A stretch of 64,000 nucleotides of DNA from Branchinecta lynchi (taxonomy: Eukaryota > Arthropoda > Branchiopoda > Anostraca > Branchinectidae): NCBI GenBank assembly GCA_023053575.1, contig JAKZAP010000007.1, positions 24,329,464 through 24,393,463 of the forward strand. The letters run 5' to 3'. The translations under genes were made by a program, and so were the position numbers. Below, one piece after another: positions 21,960 to 33,004 of the stretch (positions are counted from its first letter, which is position 1; every line of letters begins with the position of its first letter). Under the pieces are notes generated by a model. It made no database searches. It was not told where the DNA came from and saw nothing but the letters and a program-made list of their open reading frames with translations.

Positions 21960-22230
21960 AGGATGCGCAATTTCAAAAGATATGTGATGAGATATTATCT
22001 GTTGATGTTGCAGACACATTTGTTATGAGCCTTTACGTATCATATTTCTGTAAAACGTAACACTAAACACGGTTTATGACGATACTTTACGCGAAAAAAA
22101 TAACACTTACAAGTTCATAAGAAAAATATAATGTACTGTCAACAGATAGTGTCATCTTATACCAGTTGAAATTGAGAATCATTCATAGTGTAAATGTTAT
22201 GAAACTTCTGGCAGTGTCTAGAGTATTGGT
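21960..22230 (+). repeat. Diverged relative of the foldback element at 2127
   Basis: AAGGATGCGCAATTTCAAAA, GATATTATCTGTTG and, at the far end, AACTTCTGGCAGTGTCTAG match the order of arm motifs at 2190-2390 and 2700-2800. Confidence 0.5.
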
Positions 22231-22234
22231 AGTT

Positions 22235-22465
22235 CCTTAAAGGACCCGTCGTACCTATAATGCCATTGCTGCGTACTTCTGTATTGCAGTCATTAATACT
22301 TAAACCTCGAAACCCAGGTCCTAAGCCTGCTAACGACGTAGCACACTACTCTTTGCGATTTCTCATGCGAGTTATGCTCTCGATGAGTGTTCGCGGATCA
22401 TACTACTGATGCGTAAAACTGGTTATCTGAATCCAGCCAAAATTTGCTACAAGTCATGGGGGCTT
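22235..22465 (+). repeat. Interspersed repeat A, diverged copy
   Basis: Starts AAAGGACCCGTCGTACCTAT and keeps the order GTACTTCTGTATTGCAGTCA, ACTGGTTATCTGAATCC and TTTGCTACAAGTCATGGG seen in the copies at 15080 and 17205. Confidence 0.5.
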
Positions 22466-22476
22466 AAAGTCTGTGA

Positions 22477-23785
22477 TTGACGTGGGCCGAGAAGGTGGGA
22501 ATCCGAGAATATCTGCAAAATTCCGATTCCCGCTTCATCCTCCTCCTACCTTGGTCGGATCCGGTTCGGATGCCAAATAACAAATCTAGGCCGCGTAAAC
22601 TTGGTACTGCCCAACTTGCATCCCATTCTGCCCATCCGTTTCGTTTTTCTGCATGTCACAAAGTCCCCCCCCCCCCCCCCCAATTACGGCCACGTGGGGT
22701 TTGTACAAATGCTCTGCATATCTAGGTCACTTAAACTGGACAATTTTTTGCAACCTACGGAAGTAAGTAATTCCCGAATTCCCCTCCCTCAACTCCCCGA
22801 AAAATGGTCGGATCCATGAACGGACGCATTCCTAGGGCACTAATCTGTCTGCTAATTTTTATCGTCCTTAGCACATCTGGAAGTATCCTGTCTTGCGATA
22901 ACCGGAATTCAGGGAAACCCCCTCCAACTCCCCCAAAAGAACACCGATTTGATCTGGTTCTGTCAAGAATGTATCTAGTGCTTGTACTTGTTTTTCCCAC
23001 CAAATTCCATCCCGATCCCTCGACACTAAGCGTTTCACAAAAATTCTGGTGCCCCCTTCCACCCCTCCCCCACCCAAGTATCGGATCTGGTCCAGACATC
23101 AACCCGTTCAAAAGTTATAAATGCCACTAGATTCCGGATTCCCCATACCTCCACTCCCCCGTCGATGTTTGGATCGTGCAAACGACTATTCGCAAGTCGG
23201 TCTATTCGGACCCCTTATATTCCTGCCGAGTTTCATTATCCTTTTACACCAGGAAGTACCGAACTCGCTGGATCGCCAGAATCCCCCCCCCCAAACTCCG
23301 CCACAGTGCCCGAATCCGGTCCGGTTATGTCAATGATTTATATATCTAGGACTTGTGCTTGTTCTTGTAACCAAGTTTCATCCCGACCCCTCCACTCTAA
23401 GCATTTCCCGAGATTTCCAACCCCCCCCCCCTCCAACTCCCCCCAAAGTAATCGGATCCGGTTCGGATCTGGAGTGGATCGTCTGAGACACGAGGTATTT
23501 TCAAATATCAAGTTTCATAAGATCCGATCACCCGTTCAAAAGTTAGAAATACCTCAAGATTACGGATTCGCCCTCCTTCCACTTCCCCCACGATGCTCGG
23601 ACCAGGGAAGTCACTATTTCCAACTTAATCATTTGGGGTCCCTGATACGCCTGCCAAGTTTCATCGTCGTAGCTTATGTGGAAGTGCCCAAACTAGCAAA
23701 ACCCGGAGCAACCGACAGACAGACAGACGGACAGAAATTGTGATCGCTATACGGCACTTGGCCCAAGGACAAGTGCCATAAGAAT
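22477..23785 (+). repeat. Composite repeat D, copy 1
   Basis: A chain of related subunits of about 100-180 bases built from CAAGTTTCATC-like boxes, GGATTCCCCCTCC/ACTCCCCC boxes and GATCCGATCACCCGTTCAAA boxes. It ends in GACAGACAGACAGACGGACA and a hairpin TATACGGCACTTG...CAAGTGCCATAA. The same chain appears at 27630-29335, inverted at 37262-39085, and shorter at 45310-45822. Frames inside shift between copies, so it is not a protein gene. A C run lies at 22667-22682. Confidence 0.75.
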
Positions 23786-23799
23786 AAGCTGTCCTCTCA

Positions 23800-24300
23800 G
23801 TTAAATTTCGAAAGTTCCTAGGAAAAGTGCTGGGACTTATTTTACCATTTGGCCAAAAACTAATGAACGAACAGACCTCGACAGTAGTACAAAATGGGAG
23901 AACAACAACAGCTTTGACTGCCGACACCATCTGTAGGAGCATGCAATCCCTCAACTTTATGCTCGTCGCTGATAGTAATCTTGTCAACCTCTGTTATCAG
24001 AACATTAAGCACACAGGGTTGGCTTATCTGTCCCGCAATGATTGACTTAAGGCCTCTGATCCCGGGGTGGGCCGGGCCCCGCGGGGGCCCCGGTGCCCCC
24101 CGGTCAGTTTCTTGTCAAACTGGCTCATAATTGATCTTGGTTATGTCCTTTTATCCAAAGACCATCAAGTGGACGATGTTACGTGATTACGCGAATACCA
24201 TGTCAGTGCTACTTTATGACTTTTGCCAACCGTCTGCCGATGGTTACTAAAACCGTCTTTGGATCGTCGTCGTCACCGACCGTCTTTCGATCTGGAATGC
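23800..24300. other. Spacer, nothing recognised
   Basis: The 72-codon frame from 23827 has no recognised family and no splice support. A GC-rich palindromic patch (GGGCCGGGCCCCGCGGGGGC) lies at 24070-24090. Confidence 0.35.
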
Positions 24301-24314
24301 TGAGGGCAGACGCT

Positions 24315-24575
24315 TATTCGGGATACTGTGTAAATACCGAATCTCCATAAATATACAGAATAGTTCTGGCATCGAAAAATTCACCAAATAATTTCAGTAA
24401 ATTCTCTCACCTAATCCGTGATAACTGCCGAAGACTGGTAGTTATACCGAATCCCAATAATTATACCGAACAGATTTGTACCGACAGCCTATTTGGGATT
24501 CTGTATAACTACCAAATCCCCGTAAACATACCGTATAGTTCTGCTATCGAAAAACTACTGAGCAATTTTAGTAAA
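24315..24575 (+). repeat. Fragment of the family A element array
   Basis: Matches 21220-21465 from GGGATACTGTGTAAATACCG to the ACTGAGCAATTTTAGTAAAT end. No element termini are preserved. Confidence 0.65.
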
Positions 24576-24664
24576 TTTCACAGACTGGAATCCCTGCCAT
24601 GATTTTCCGCACAACCTCAATCCCATACGGTAAGCTGAGATTTTTTTCGAATTTACTAGGCTAC

Positions 24665-24850
24665 GGAATAAATACTCTTTGAGCCCAAGCTGACTGGGAA
24701 ACCTACATTCAAACCGTAAAACGTGTACGTCAGCTACGATTTCAAGTTCCCTAACGTCCCTAACGTTCGACAGCCTGACGAGGAACCTTGCCAAGAAGGA
24801 CCGAAATATCGCAGCCAAAGCATCGTAGCTGACGTATCCATTTTATATAT
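24665..24850 (+). mobile_element. Hammerhead-bearing repeat, plus copy with inverted left part
   Basis: Plus strand from 24775: CTGACGAG, stem II GGAACCTT...AAGGACC, GAAA, then TATCGCAGCC...GACGTATCC. The left part (GAGCCCAAGCTGACT, ACGTCAGCTACGATTTC) is the reverse complement of the right end of full copies, so the element folds on itself. Confidence 0.6.
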
Positions 24851-25261
24851 TGTTTGAAAACTGTATTACGGAAATGGAAGAAATCCAGCAGGGAAAACGA
24901 GCCAAGGTTGTCCACACCGTATTTCAGAAAGTGAGGAAGGTGTGATGAAGTCAGAAAGTTTGTTGAATATATAGTTAGTATTCCATTTGCATAATATTTA
25001 TATGTACCATGAGTACCATGACCCGTTGGGCTTTCCAGGTACAATACATACATACAAACATACATATACAGGTTGGAACCACAATGACAGCACTTACCAT
25101 TATTAGTGGGAGGGAAGATGAACACACACCCGAACTGAGAGGCACTGGAAATGAGGGAGGGTTCCGTAAAGCTTGGTTTACGGTGCCCACAGAACGCGAA
25201 CTTTTTCCGCTTACGAATTGAGACCAAAGGGTAGCCCACTCTCGACTTTAGTGCACAGTAG

Positions 25262-26110
25262 GTGCTCGGTGCCAGGGCGGTTCCAGCAGCCGGCACCGGT
25301 TGCCACGTGTTAGACCATCAAAATCAGCATTTTCTGAAGCGTTTAAAAGATGAATCGCCAGAAATCGTGCCGACAATGGTGCCCGCGCCTCCAGGGTTGC
25401 CACATCAAAAATATTTAGAGAGTGACTTTTGGCCCATAACAGAGAGTGAATTAAGAGTGAAATATATTTTCACGAAATGTTCACTTTTGGTCGGAATCGC
25501 CTCTGTAAAAATGACGCATCTTAATTTTACTTCCATGAAAAAAACTTGAAATAAGTCACTTCTGGTCGGAATCCTTGCTGCATTACATATTTGGTCATTT
25601 TTTGAAATAGAGTGATTTTTATGTCCTACGTAGGACAAAAGTGACAAAAACAAAATAGAGTGACAATTCACACTATCGTGCGACATGTGACAACCCTACG
25701 CGCCGCTGGTTTTGTCCGGTACCAGGAAAGAGTGTACAGCAAGTGCTGGGGAGTGTGTAACCCCTCGACTGAGACACGATATTGTATCTATGGGGTCCTT
25801 CGGAATCAGCTTGCCTAGAAGCGTTTAAAAGATGTATCGAGAGAAGTTGTGCCGATAATGGTGCGCGCGCCGCTGGTTTTGGCCGGTGCTGGGAAAGATT
25901 GTACAGCAGGTGCTGGGGAGTAGGTAACCCCTGGACTGAGACACGATATGGTGACCTTTGGAATCAGCATGCCTAGAAGCGTTTAAAAGATGTATCGAGA
26001 GAAGTCGTGCCGACAATGGTGCGCGCGCCGCTGGTTTTGGCCGGTGCCCGGAAAGATTGTACAGCAGGTACTGGGGAGTGGGTAACCCCTCGATTTAGGC
26101 GCAATATGGT
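25262..26110 (+). repeat. Tandem 158-bp repeat, about three units
   Basis: The anchor GCGTTTAAAAGATGTATCGA starts at 25821 and 25979 (period 158). A third, older unit begins near 25340 (GCGTTTAAAAGATGAATCGC). Each unit ends TGGGGAGT...GGTAACCCCT. The first unit is interrupted by the insertion at 25392-25698. Confidence 0.8.
25392..25698 (+). mobile_element. hAT-like MITE inserted in a tandem repeat unit
   Basis: Ends CAGGGTTGCCACAT and GACATGTGACAACCCTA are inverted repeats with mismatches. The flanks CGCGCCTC (25384-25391) and CGCGCCGC (25699-25706) match at 7 of 8. The uninterrupted units at 25865 and 26024 read GCGCGCCGCTGG at the same place, which is the empty site. Inside, ACTTTTGG / CACTTCTGGTCGGAATC is repeated. 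No coding capacity. Confidence 0.85.
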
Positions 26111-26429
26111 GGCCTTTGGAGACTAAAAACACGCACGCCTTCTCAAGAGCTGTCTTGTTGGTAAGTCGCTGATCTATCGGCGTATTATGGAACAACCATT
26201 TGGCATTTTAATTTTGATGAAAAGTAAGAAATTGTGAAATTCCACTCTGAAATCTTTAGTGACAATTTTGAAATGAACAGTTGTTCCATAAGATCAATGA
26301 ACTGCGACGCGAGAGCCCTACGAAAGGAGTGTGGCCACATAACGGGACGTGAAGAAAATTCAGCTTGGGAGTTGAAACGGCAGGGAGCAAATTTCGAGGC
26401 AAGAAGCGTATTTTTTTGCTCGCCTGGCG

Positions 26430-26500
26430 TTAAGTAAGCTGAGATTTGCAACAGCGATTTTTCGGCCCTTCTTCGCAAAGGTCCTGTTCAGGCTGTAACT
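26430..26500 (-). repeat. Partial hammerhead-bearing repeat
   Basis: Minus strand: CTGAACAG, GACCTTTGCGAAGAAGGGCC, GAAA, then AATCGCTG. The 3' part of the repeat has changed. The G8 position of CTGANGA is altered (CTGAACAG), so activity is unlikely. Confidence 0.55.
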
Positions 26501-26519
26501 AGATTGTATCTGGGTTTAT

Positions 26520-26850
26520 CTTTAAGGTCATGTCGTATTTACGACAGTAATTCATTCTGCTTCATTAGTACTTCCGTCCATTCTCGCTCCCGAGATTTTT
26601 TACTTTATAAGTGTCTCCTATCGCCTCTATTAGCATTATACTGATTATCACGCTTACTACCGCCACAATTGTTGTCTCCACGTAACGTATCATGCGCACA
26701 GTCATGGTTTCCGAGGAGCTATTCGTCCGGGGACCAGTCATGCAAATTTTTCAAGACTGTCAACCAAGGCAAGGGACGTGGAAAGAACTGCAAACAGCCA
26801 AAACCGTATGAAGCTTTCTGTAAGCATAGCTTAATTGAAAGGTGGCCAAC
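26520..26850 (+). repeat. Interspersed repeat A, diverged copy
   Basis: ACTTCCGTCCATTCTCGCTC, GATTATCACGCTTACTACCG and CAGTCATGCAAATTTTTCAA follow the order in the copy at 35555. The AAACAGCCAAAACCGTATGA end parallels AACAGCCAAACCGTGG in copies 1 and 2. Confidence 0.55.
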
Positions 26851-26862
26851 GAACATCTAATA

Positions 26863-27290
26863 GTAATAGTAATAGTAATTTATTTATAACCCGCCGTTTT
26901 CAGAAAGCGGAGTAAATGAAGAAAGTAAATAAAACACATAAACATACACAAAAAGACACTTAATTTCAATCGTCAGCCAGGAAGCAGTGTAGAAGGTCGT
27001 GCGCTGGTTGGGTTCTGTTGTCAATGATTTTGTATAGCGAATCTGAACAGAAACGCTATGTACTGCGAAGTAGTCCAAAACCGGCAGTTCAAGTGGAATG
27101 GCTTCGCATACCATCGAATTTAGTGAAAGCTGAGTTACCGAACTATCTTTGGCAACCCGCCTACCCTTTCCTTGCCCACCCCCAGAACAAAGCAACCAAA
27201 CCAAAAATATTCCCACTTGAGGAGCCACCCCCACTTAATCCAATCAATGTCTTTGTGTCTCTAATTGGGTATGATTAGCTTAATTTGGAT
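26863..27290 (-). mobile_element. LINE 3' fragment with AGTAAT-type tail
   Basis: Minus-strand reading ends in AATTACTATTACTATTACTA (26863-26882). The frame 26884-27234 gives a decayed C-terminal tail before it. No reverse-transcriptase motif is present. Confidence 0.45.
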
Positions 27291-28078
27291 TAAGATTTCT
27301 AAGAATTCAGGAATTCAAATTGGTTGAGAGGAATGTCAGGAATGCCATACCTCACCTAGGAGAGAATGATTCGGCGGTCCTGCATTCTCATACTGAAGGA
27401 ATAAGTGTTCTAAAGGTAAAACAGTAACAGCGTAAGTTTTCTCTACATTTACCTCATATTCTTTTTATTCTACTTCAATAACAGCCACCCCACCAAGGAC
27501 CCACAAGTACCAATAAATTCGATTTATGTATGATTAAGACACCAGTAACCTTTTTATACCCCCCAAAATGCCCTAAATATCGTACTACGACTACGAGCTG
27601 AGTATTTCTGCATCGCCTCTAGAGTTTAATCCCTAGACGTGCCACACAATTACCCCCCCCCCCCCCCCCCCTCCAACTGCCCCTACCGTGGCCGAATCTG
27701 GTTTGGACACAGAGATATATCATCTAAAGCTTATTTTTTTTTTTTTTTACCGCCAATCAACTTTCACTGGAATCTTAGCATTTATCAGTTTCCCAACCTT
27801 CCCCCTTAGACTCCCCCAACCCTGGTCCATTTGGTTCGGAGTATCGGACACGTGTCTTGCATACCTAAGTCATTAGTTCTAATGACACATACAGTTTCAC
27901 TTGAATCGGACCACCCGTTCGCAACCTACAGAAATTAGTAATTTCTGGATATCCCCTTCCCTTAATTCCCCCCAAAATGACAAGATCCAGTAACAGAAGT
28001 CTTCCTAGTCGTCATGTCGTATCCTTCAGTCCATTTAGTCGGGTCGCTAATATACCTGCCAAGTTTCATCGTCGTTAG

Positions 28079-28362
28079 CAATTTCAATTCAATTCAATTC
28101 AATTCATTTTAATTTCAACACTTCTTAAACAAAACAACAAACAGAACGCTCCCAAGAAGGGCACAATCGTGTCCTGTGCGGGAGTGCAGAACTTTTAACC
28201 ACCTATTACATACTATGACACACATTTCTCGTCTTAACCTTATCATTTCTTTTTCTTTACCCCCCCCTACCCAACCCAACCCTCATTCACTAATAATAAT
28301 ATTGAAATTCAACTTAAATAAAATTCCAAATAAATATTCCACATTTACCTAACTATCCATAG
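28079..28362 (-). mobile_element. LINE 3' end nested in repeat D
   Basis: On the minus strand it ends with a (TTGAA)n-type tail: in plus-strand reading AATTTCAATTCAATTCAATT at 28080. It splits the repeat D sequence TTAGCACATC: TTAGCA lies before it and ATAGCACATC after it, against intact CCTTAGCACATCTGG at 22866. That gives a probable short target duplication of about 5 bases (TAGCA). Confidence 0.65.
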
Positions 28363-28856
28363 CACATCGGAAAGTATCCTAACTCGCGATCGCCGGCATT
28401 TCCCTCCCTGATTTGGTTCTGTCCACATCATATCTTAGGCTGATGCTTGTTCTTCGCACGAAATTCCATCCAAATCTCTCGACTCGAGTTTCACGAGATT
28501 TCCGGTGCCCCTTCAACGGCTCCAACTTCCCCACAAGTACCGTATCCGGCTCGGACTTGACATGAAACATCTGAGACGATGGCTCTTTCCACTTGCCAGT
28601 TTTTATTCAAATCCGATCACCGGTTCAGAGGTTATGCATGACATTCGTTCGGAGGTTCAACATCCCTCCACCCCCCCCCCCCCCCACACATGATGGTTGG
28701 ATCGTGCGAACAATTATTCTCAAGTCAGTCTGTTCGAGTCCCTGATATGCCTACCGATATTCATCGTCCTAGTACACCAGGAAGTACTGAATTGGCCCCA
28801 ACTCCCCCACAGTACCCGAATCCGGACCGGTTATGTTAACGATGAATCTAGGACTT

Positions 28857-28938
28857 ATCAATCAATGAATCAATCAATTTTATTTTGAACCCTAATAGCA
28901 CTAGGCTAACATGGGCCGGAAATGTTTTTTTTAATTGT
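28857..28938 (-). mobile_element. Very short LINE 3' end nested in repeat D
   Basis: About 80 bases: a TCAATCAATGAATCAATCAA tail then TTTTATTTTGAACCCTAATA and AGCACTAGGCTAACATGGGC, as at 10680-10745. It interrupts TCTAGGACTT ... GTTCTT, which is continuous at 23343. Confidence 0.7.
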
Positions 28939-29512
28939 TCTTCCCTTCATTCATTCCGATTCCTCCACTCGCGTTTCCCGAGATTTCCGGTTCCCCCTCG
29001 AACTCCCTCCAAATTCACTGGATCCTGCCAAGATTTGAAAAAGGTTGTCTGAGACACGAGGTCTTTCCAAATATCAAGTTTTATTGAGATCCGATCACCC
29101 GTTCGAAAGTTTCAAATGCCTCAATTTTCCGGATTCCCCCCCTTCACTCCCCCAGATGGTCACATCGTGGAAAGTGTCTAGTTCCAAATTAATCTTTTCG
29201 GGTCCCTCAATGCGTGCCAAGTTTCATCGTCGTAGCTTATGTGGATGTGCCCGAACTAGCACAACCTGGATCGACCGACCGACGGACGGACAGAAACTAC
29301 GATCGCTATATATGGAACTTGGTCGAAAAGCAAGTGCCAAAAAAAGACAAAATCGTGCCATAAAAACGCACATACATTCACTTCCTCTAGGCTGCTACTC
29401 CAAGTGGCTAAGGTCTTTGCTCACCACCTGCACATGCTTCGGCGACGCCGGGATTCTTAATTTCCTGTGATCATGATTGGATAAATTGCAATGTAATTCC
29501 TGATAATGTCTG

Positions 29513-29605
29513 ACATGCAAAACGGATAAGTCAGCTTCATTTTACTATAGCTATATTTCGGTTCTTCTTGGCATGGGTCCTCTTCAGATTTAGGCCACTC
29601 AGGCT
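29513..29605 (-). repeat. Hammerhead-bearing repeat
   Basis: Minus strand: CTGAAGAG, GACCCATGCCAAGAAGAACC, GAAA, TATAGCTATAGTAAAATGAAGC and so on to GACTTATCCG. The core boxes are intact and stem II has a mismatch. It is the same subfamily as the copy at 16132. Confidence 0.65.
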
Positions 29606-29823
29606 GGAAAATGAACTTGAAAATGAACTCTTCCACTTTTATTTATGTTCTTGCTCAAATACGGTTGATAAGAAGAGTGTTCAGTACCTGGAATTTTGGC
29701 TGGTAATGAAATTGACGCGCAAGAAAGGTGGGCCTATGTCAAACAGAAGCTGAAGATCGGATTGGGACTAGTATGTATTGGTTTTGATATAAGGCTGTAA
29801 TAAAACAACTTTTGTTCAATGCC

Positions 29824-29870
29824 CAGGGACGTCACTATGGGGCGGGGGGAGGGGGGAATACCTGCTATGG
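29824..29870 (+). mobile_element. Possible hAT-like left end
   Basis: CAGGGACGTCACTATGG followed at once by a G-rich run is what the left ends of families A and C look like. No partner right end was found. Confidence 0.35.
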
Positions 29871-30007
29871 TGCTAATTGGCATATGTTTAAACGTATATC
29901 TGACTGCGCTTAAAAGAAAAGTCAGCAAATGGAATAAATATGATTCGCATTCGGCTTGGGCTGAACGAATACTTAGGAGAGAAATACCAGAAATTTCATT
30001 CAGGAAA

Positions 30008-32220
30008 GTCTCAATCAATCAATCAATAATTTTATTAACCCGTATACAAATGGCACAGAACATGCCCATACGGAGTATATGAAAAACAATAAAGGAAAGA
30101 AAAAGATGAGACTAAACTAAACAAAATGACTATACAAACGCACTATAATACGGATGGCCCCTGTCTAGAGAAGAATCAAACTCGGCACGGCGTTGGGCTA
30201 CAGCCACAAACGGATCAGTAACGCCGTAAAGCTGCGTAACTTTGCGGTTACGAGCCCATGGGGGAAGGCCGAGTAGGTACTTAGCATATTTATAAAACAA
30301 TTTACGAATGGTCCTTAAATCAGTTGTGCTAAATAACTTCCAAAAAGGAGATAGGGCTAGAATGTGGGGGATTGTGTAAGCATTGTAAAGTCTAGCCAAA
30401 ATAGGTCTACTATAACGGGTTTTAGCACTGACTAATAGACCGTAAGCTGCTCTAGCCTTCGCGCCGAAATGTCCGAGTAGTCCAGCACGTGTACTTTTCA
30501 GGTCGGTACCAAGTGGTAGACCGAGATAAGTTAGGGACGACGAAAGCTGGACACTGGAATCACCCAAAGAAACTGTAGCGCTATTGGAACCTGGTCGATT
30601 ACGAGTAAACAGGATGCATTCACTCTTACTCGGATTGAATTTTAAACCGATATCCTTATACTCCTCACTTAAACTGGCAAAATTCTTCTCTGTCGAAGCC
30701 AGGGTTTTACTCAGGTTAAAAATATCATCAGCATAATTTAGTAGCGACAGGTCCAGACCTCGAAAAATAAAACTCATTTCAGCTTTCTTCTGGGCATCGA
30801 CCACACTGTTGTTAAATAGCGGGGGTGAAGTTATAGCACCTTGCCGAATACCTTTATGTACTGGGATGGACCTGTCGATTAAATCAGAGGCACTTCTAGA
30901 AAGTGACTTAACTTTTACATTTAATCTACGGTACATGTCACGAAGGGTAGCTATTACTGAAGCGTCCACACCACGAAGCAAAGCCGCTAGAAGAATTTGC
31001 GGATGGATTCCAGAGTCAAAAGCTCTGCTGACATCGTGTCCAGCAAGGAACAATGGATCCTCGGATGAAGCAGCTTCAAGTAAAATGTTCGCAAGTATGG
31101 TGTGGACGTGTTCACGGCTAAGACCCTTTTTAAAACCGAACTGGTTTTCTGGTGTGGAGCAAGTCTGATTTAACATATCAATCACTAGAGATTCCATTAG
31201 CTTGCACAATACCGGAGAAACAGTTATTGGGCGGTAAGACTGACAATCAGCGCCATGTTTACCCTTCTTAAGCACAGGTGTAATGACCCCGGTACAAAAA
31301 GCATCCGGAACTAACTCAGAATTAAAAATCATCTGATAAAGTAGTTCTAAGTGGCTTATAAGGGATGAAGACCCGTGAACGAGGTGCATCCCGCATAACT
31401 GATCAATGCCACTTGAATGTTTCTTCTTCATTTTCATTATCGCGTCGCGGATTTTCTGGGTTGTCACAACAAACCCAAGATCACAAGTATGGGACTCGAG
31501 GGCCTCATCGAGCTCTAAGTTAAACTTTTTTTCAAGATCATAATCAGGCGAAGCAAACTCGCTGGTAAAATGTTCTACCAACTCTTCGTCGGTGGGAACA
31601 GCTTTATCAGGTGGCGCTATACCAGCCTTCCGCTTTATAAACTTCCAAACGGCTTTTGGATCACTGCGAAGAGACTGGCTATGCTTATCAATTACGCTTG
31701 CTCTATGCTTAGCAAGACTCTTAGCGAAACGACGCTTCGTGAATAGGCGAACTTGATTGGTTACTCCTTGCTTAGGTCTACCGCACTCTGACCATAGTCT
31801 GAACCAGAACTTAGATCTATGACAGGCTAATCCCAGATCTGGATTCAGGGACCACGAAACTAACTCCGAACCGAGACGAACGCGACGAGAAGGCACTGCT
31901 GCAAGTTCAGCGCAACGAAGAGCGTGCGTTATTTCACTGCAATAAACATTTAATAGGAGTTTCTTTTCTTCTTTCGGTTGGCTGCATGTCCGCTGGAGTA
32001 GCTGGAAAGGTATCTTGATTTTCGAGAGCGTACCGTCAAGTACCGCAGCGTATAGAATTTTATCAGTCTTGTTCCACTCCTTCTTTACTGACCATTTGCA
32101 ATTCTTACTGGGGTTTTGGCACTCCGATATATCGATGCCAAAAACGTTCACGATAGGAAAATGGTCGGAAGCGCAAATCGACAAATCGACGTGGCACGGT
32201 TTAGGGGGAGCAAGTAATTC
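30008..32220 (-). mobile_element. LINE retrotransposon, 5'-truncated, near-complete RT
   Basis: The whole element runs on the minus strand from about 32220 to the TTGATTGATTGATTGA tail at 30008-30030. The upstream limit abuts a plus-strand LINE tail (32238-32490). Only the last residues of the endonuclease survive, so an N-terminal endonuclease and any first open frame are missing. The 3' UTR is about 100 bases. Confidence 0.85.
30130..32184 (-). CDS. LINE ORF2-type reverse transcriptase, partial
   Basis: A frame of 684 codons, open on to at least 32215. It copies element RNA into DNA at a nicked target. In order: the end of an endonuclease (ASDHFPIV), a spacer, then reverse-transcriptase blocks GVITPVLKKGK and YRPITVSPVLCKLMES, NQFGFKKGLSREHVHTI, GHDVSRAFD (motif A aspartates), KGIRQGAITSPPLFN, and the catalytic LNYADDIF (motif C). 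The C-terminal block is YKYAKYLLGLPPWARNRK. It has no internal stop, so the copy is young or was recently active, but the missing 5' half means it could not move on its own. The first codon is arbitrary. The motif order suggests a CR1/Jockey-like clade; I cannot place it more closely. Confidence 0.9.
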   Translation of the reverse strand: MSICASDHFPIVNVFGIDISECQNPSKNCKWSVKKEWNKTDKILYAAVLDGTLSKIKIPFQLLQRTCSQPKEEKKLLLNVYCSEITHALRCAELAAVPSRRVRLGSELVSWSLNPDLGLACHRSKFWFRLWSECGRPKQGVTNQVRLFTKRRFAKSLAKHRASVIDKHSQSLRSDPKAVWKFIKRKAGIAPPDKAVPTDEELVEHFTSEFASPDYDLEKKFNLELDEALESHTCDLGFVVTTQKIRDAIMKMKKKHSSGIDQLCGMHLVHGSSSLISHLELLYQMIFNSELVPDAFCTGVITPVLKKGKHGADCQSYRPITVSPVLCKLMESLVIDMLNQTCSTPENQFGFKKGLSREHVHTILANILLEAASSEDPLFLAGHDVSRAFDSGIHPQILLAALLRGVDASVIATLRDMYRRLNVKVKSLSRSASDLIDRSIPVHKGIRQGAITSPPLFNNSVVDAQKKAEMSFIFRGLDLSLLNYADDIFNLSKTLASTEKNFASLSEEYKDIGLKFNPSKSECILFTRNRPGSNSATVSLGDSSVQLSSSLTYLGLPLGTDLKSTRAGLLGHFGAKARAAYGLLVSAKTRYSRPILARLYNAYTIPHILALSPFWKLFSTTDLRTIRKLFYKYAKYLLGLPPWARNRKVTQLYGVTDPFVAVAQRRAEFDSSLDRGHPYYSAFV

Positions 32221-32237
32221 TATATTGTTTGTTTTCG

Positions 32238-32490
32238 TTTACCAGGACTGGATAATTATCCGAATATATAAAGCTCCTGCTGTAACTGCAAAAATCCAGG
32301 AGAACCATGATAGCTTACTTCCTAGTCTATAAAATGGTATCTTCGCATCAGATCAGATCATGGTCTCATCGTCTGTTTTGTTGATTTTTTATTCTCTTGT
32401 CTTTTTGTCGTTTTTCCAGTTTTCTCTTTATGCTCAACTGTCCTCGCGTTGTCTATGTTCAATGGGTAATAAATATATTATTATTGTTAT
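32238..32490 (+). mobile_element. LINE 3' tail, head to head with the larger LINE
   Basis: TATAAAGCTCCTGCTGTAAC and the following IRIYKAPAVTAKIQE-type residues match the end of the LINE frame at 4330-4370. It then has the same 3' UTR (TCTGTTTTGTTGATTTTTTA) and ends in AATAAATATATTATTATTGT. Confidence 0.7.
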
Positions 32491-32705
32491 TATTGATGCG
32501 ATCAAAAACATATTTAGTTGTTCAAAGAGAGCGCAGATTACTAACTTGGTTCTGTTCGTGCCTGCTCGCCATCTAGTGGTGATCTAAGAAACTTATTATG
32601 TGGGGAGGAAGTCAAGAGATCACGCTAGCGACAGGCTATTCACAATAACTACGAACAACGCATCGTGGGCCGTCGGTTGAATATTACACTCAAACTCGTC
32701 GCTTC

Positions 32706-32995
32706 CAGAGGCGTTATTAGCCAAAATGTTTGGGGGGGGGACGAGGCATTTACCGACTGGATGGTCATTTTTACCGACTTTTTCTGCAGAAAAAACGACT
32801 GTTTTCAACAAAAAAATGACAGTTTTGAAAAAAATCGACTGCTTTTCCAAAAAATCCACTGATTTCCAAAAAATCCACTGATTTCAGAAAAATCCACTGA
32901 TTTTCAGAAAAAGCGACTGCTTTGACGAAAAATCTACCAATTTTCAGAAAAACCGACTGTTTTCATGAAAAAAAATCAACTATTTTGACGAAAAG
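32706..32995 (+). mobile_element. hAT-like element, family C, left part
   Basis: CAGAGGCGTTATTAGCCAAA plus a G run is the mirror of the right end of the elements at 54079, 53745 and 58200. The body is a series of short imperfect repeats of the type GAAAAAnCGACTGnTTTTC and AAAATCCACTGATTTC. The far end is replaced by a LINE fragment at about 33000. Confidence 0.6.
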
Positions 32996-33004
32996 CCCCA
33001 TATA

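Larger units (their letters stand above)
27630..29335 (+). repeat. Composite repeat D, copy 2
   Basis: Same chain of boxes as 22477-23785, including C runs at 27652-27671 and 28670-28685. It ends GACGGACGGACAGAAACTAC followed by a hairpin TATATGGAACTTG...CAAGTGCCA. Two LINE 3' ends are nested inside it (28079-28362 and 28857-28938). Confidence 0.7.

Noticed and set aside
23165..23743. 192-codon frame
   Set aside because: It lies in composite repeat D; other copies of the repeat break the frame, so it is not conserved as protein.
24975..25296. 178-codon minus frame and its plus-strand shadows
   Set aside because: Contains a CATACATACAAACATACATA microsatellite and parts of the 158-bp repeat; no support.
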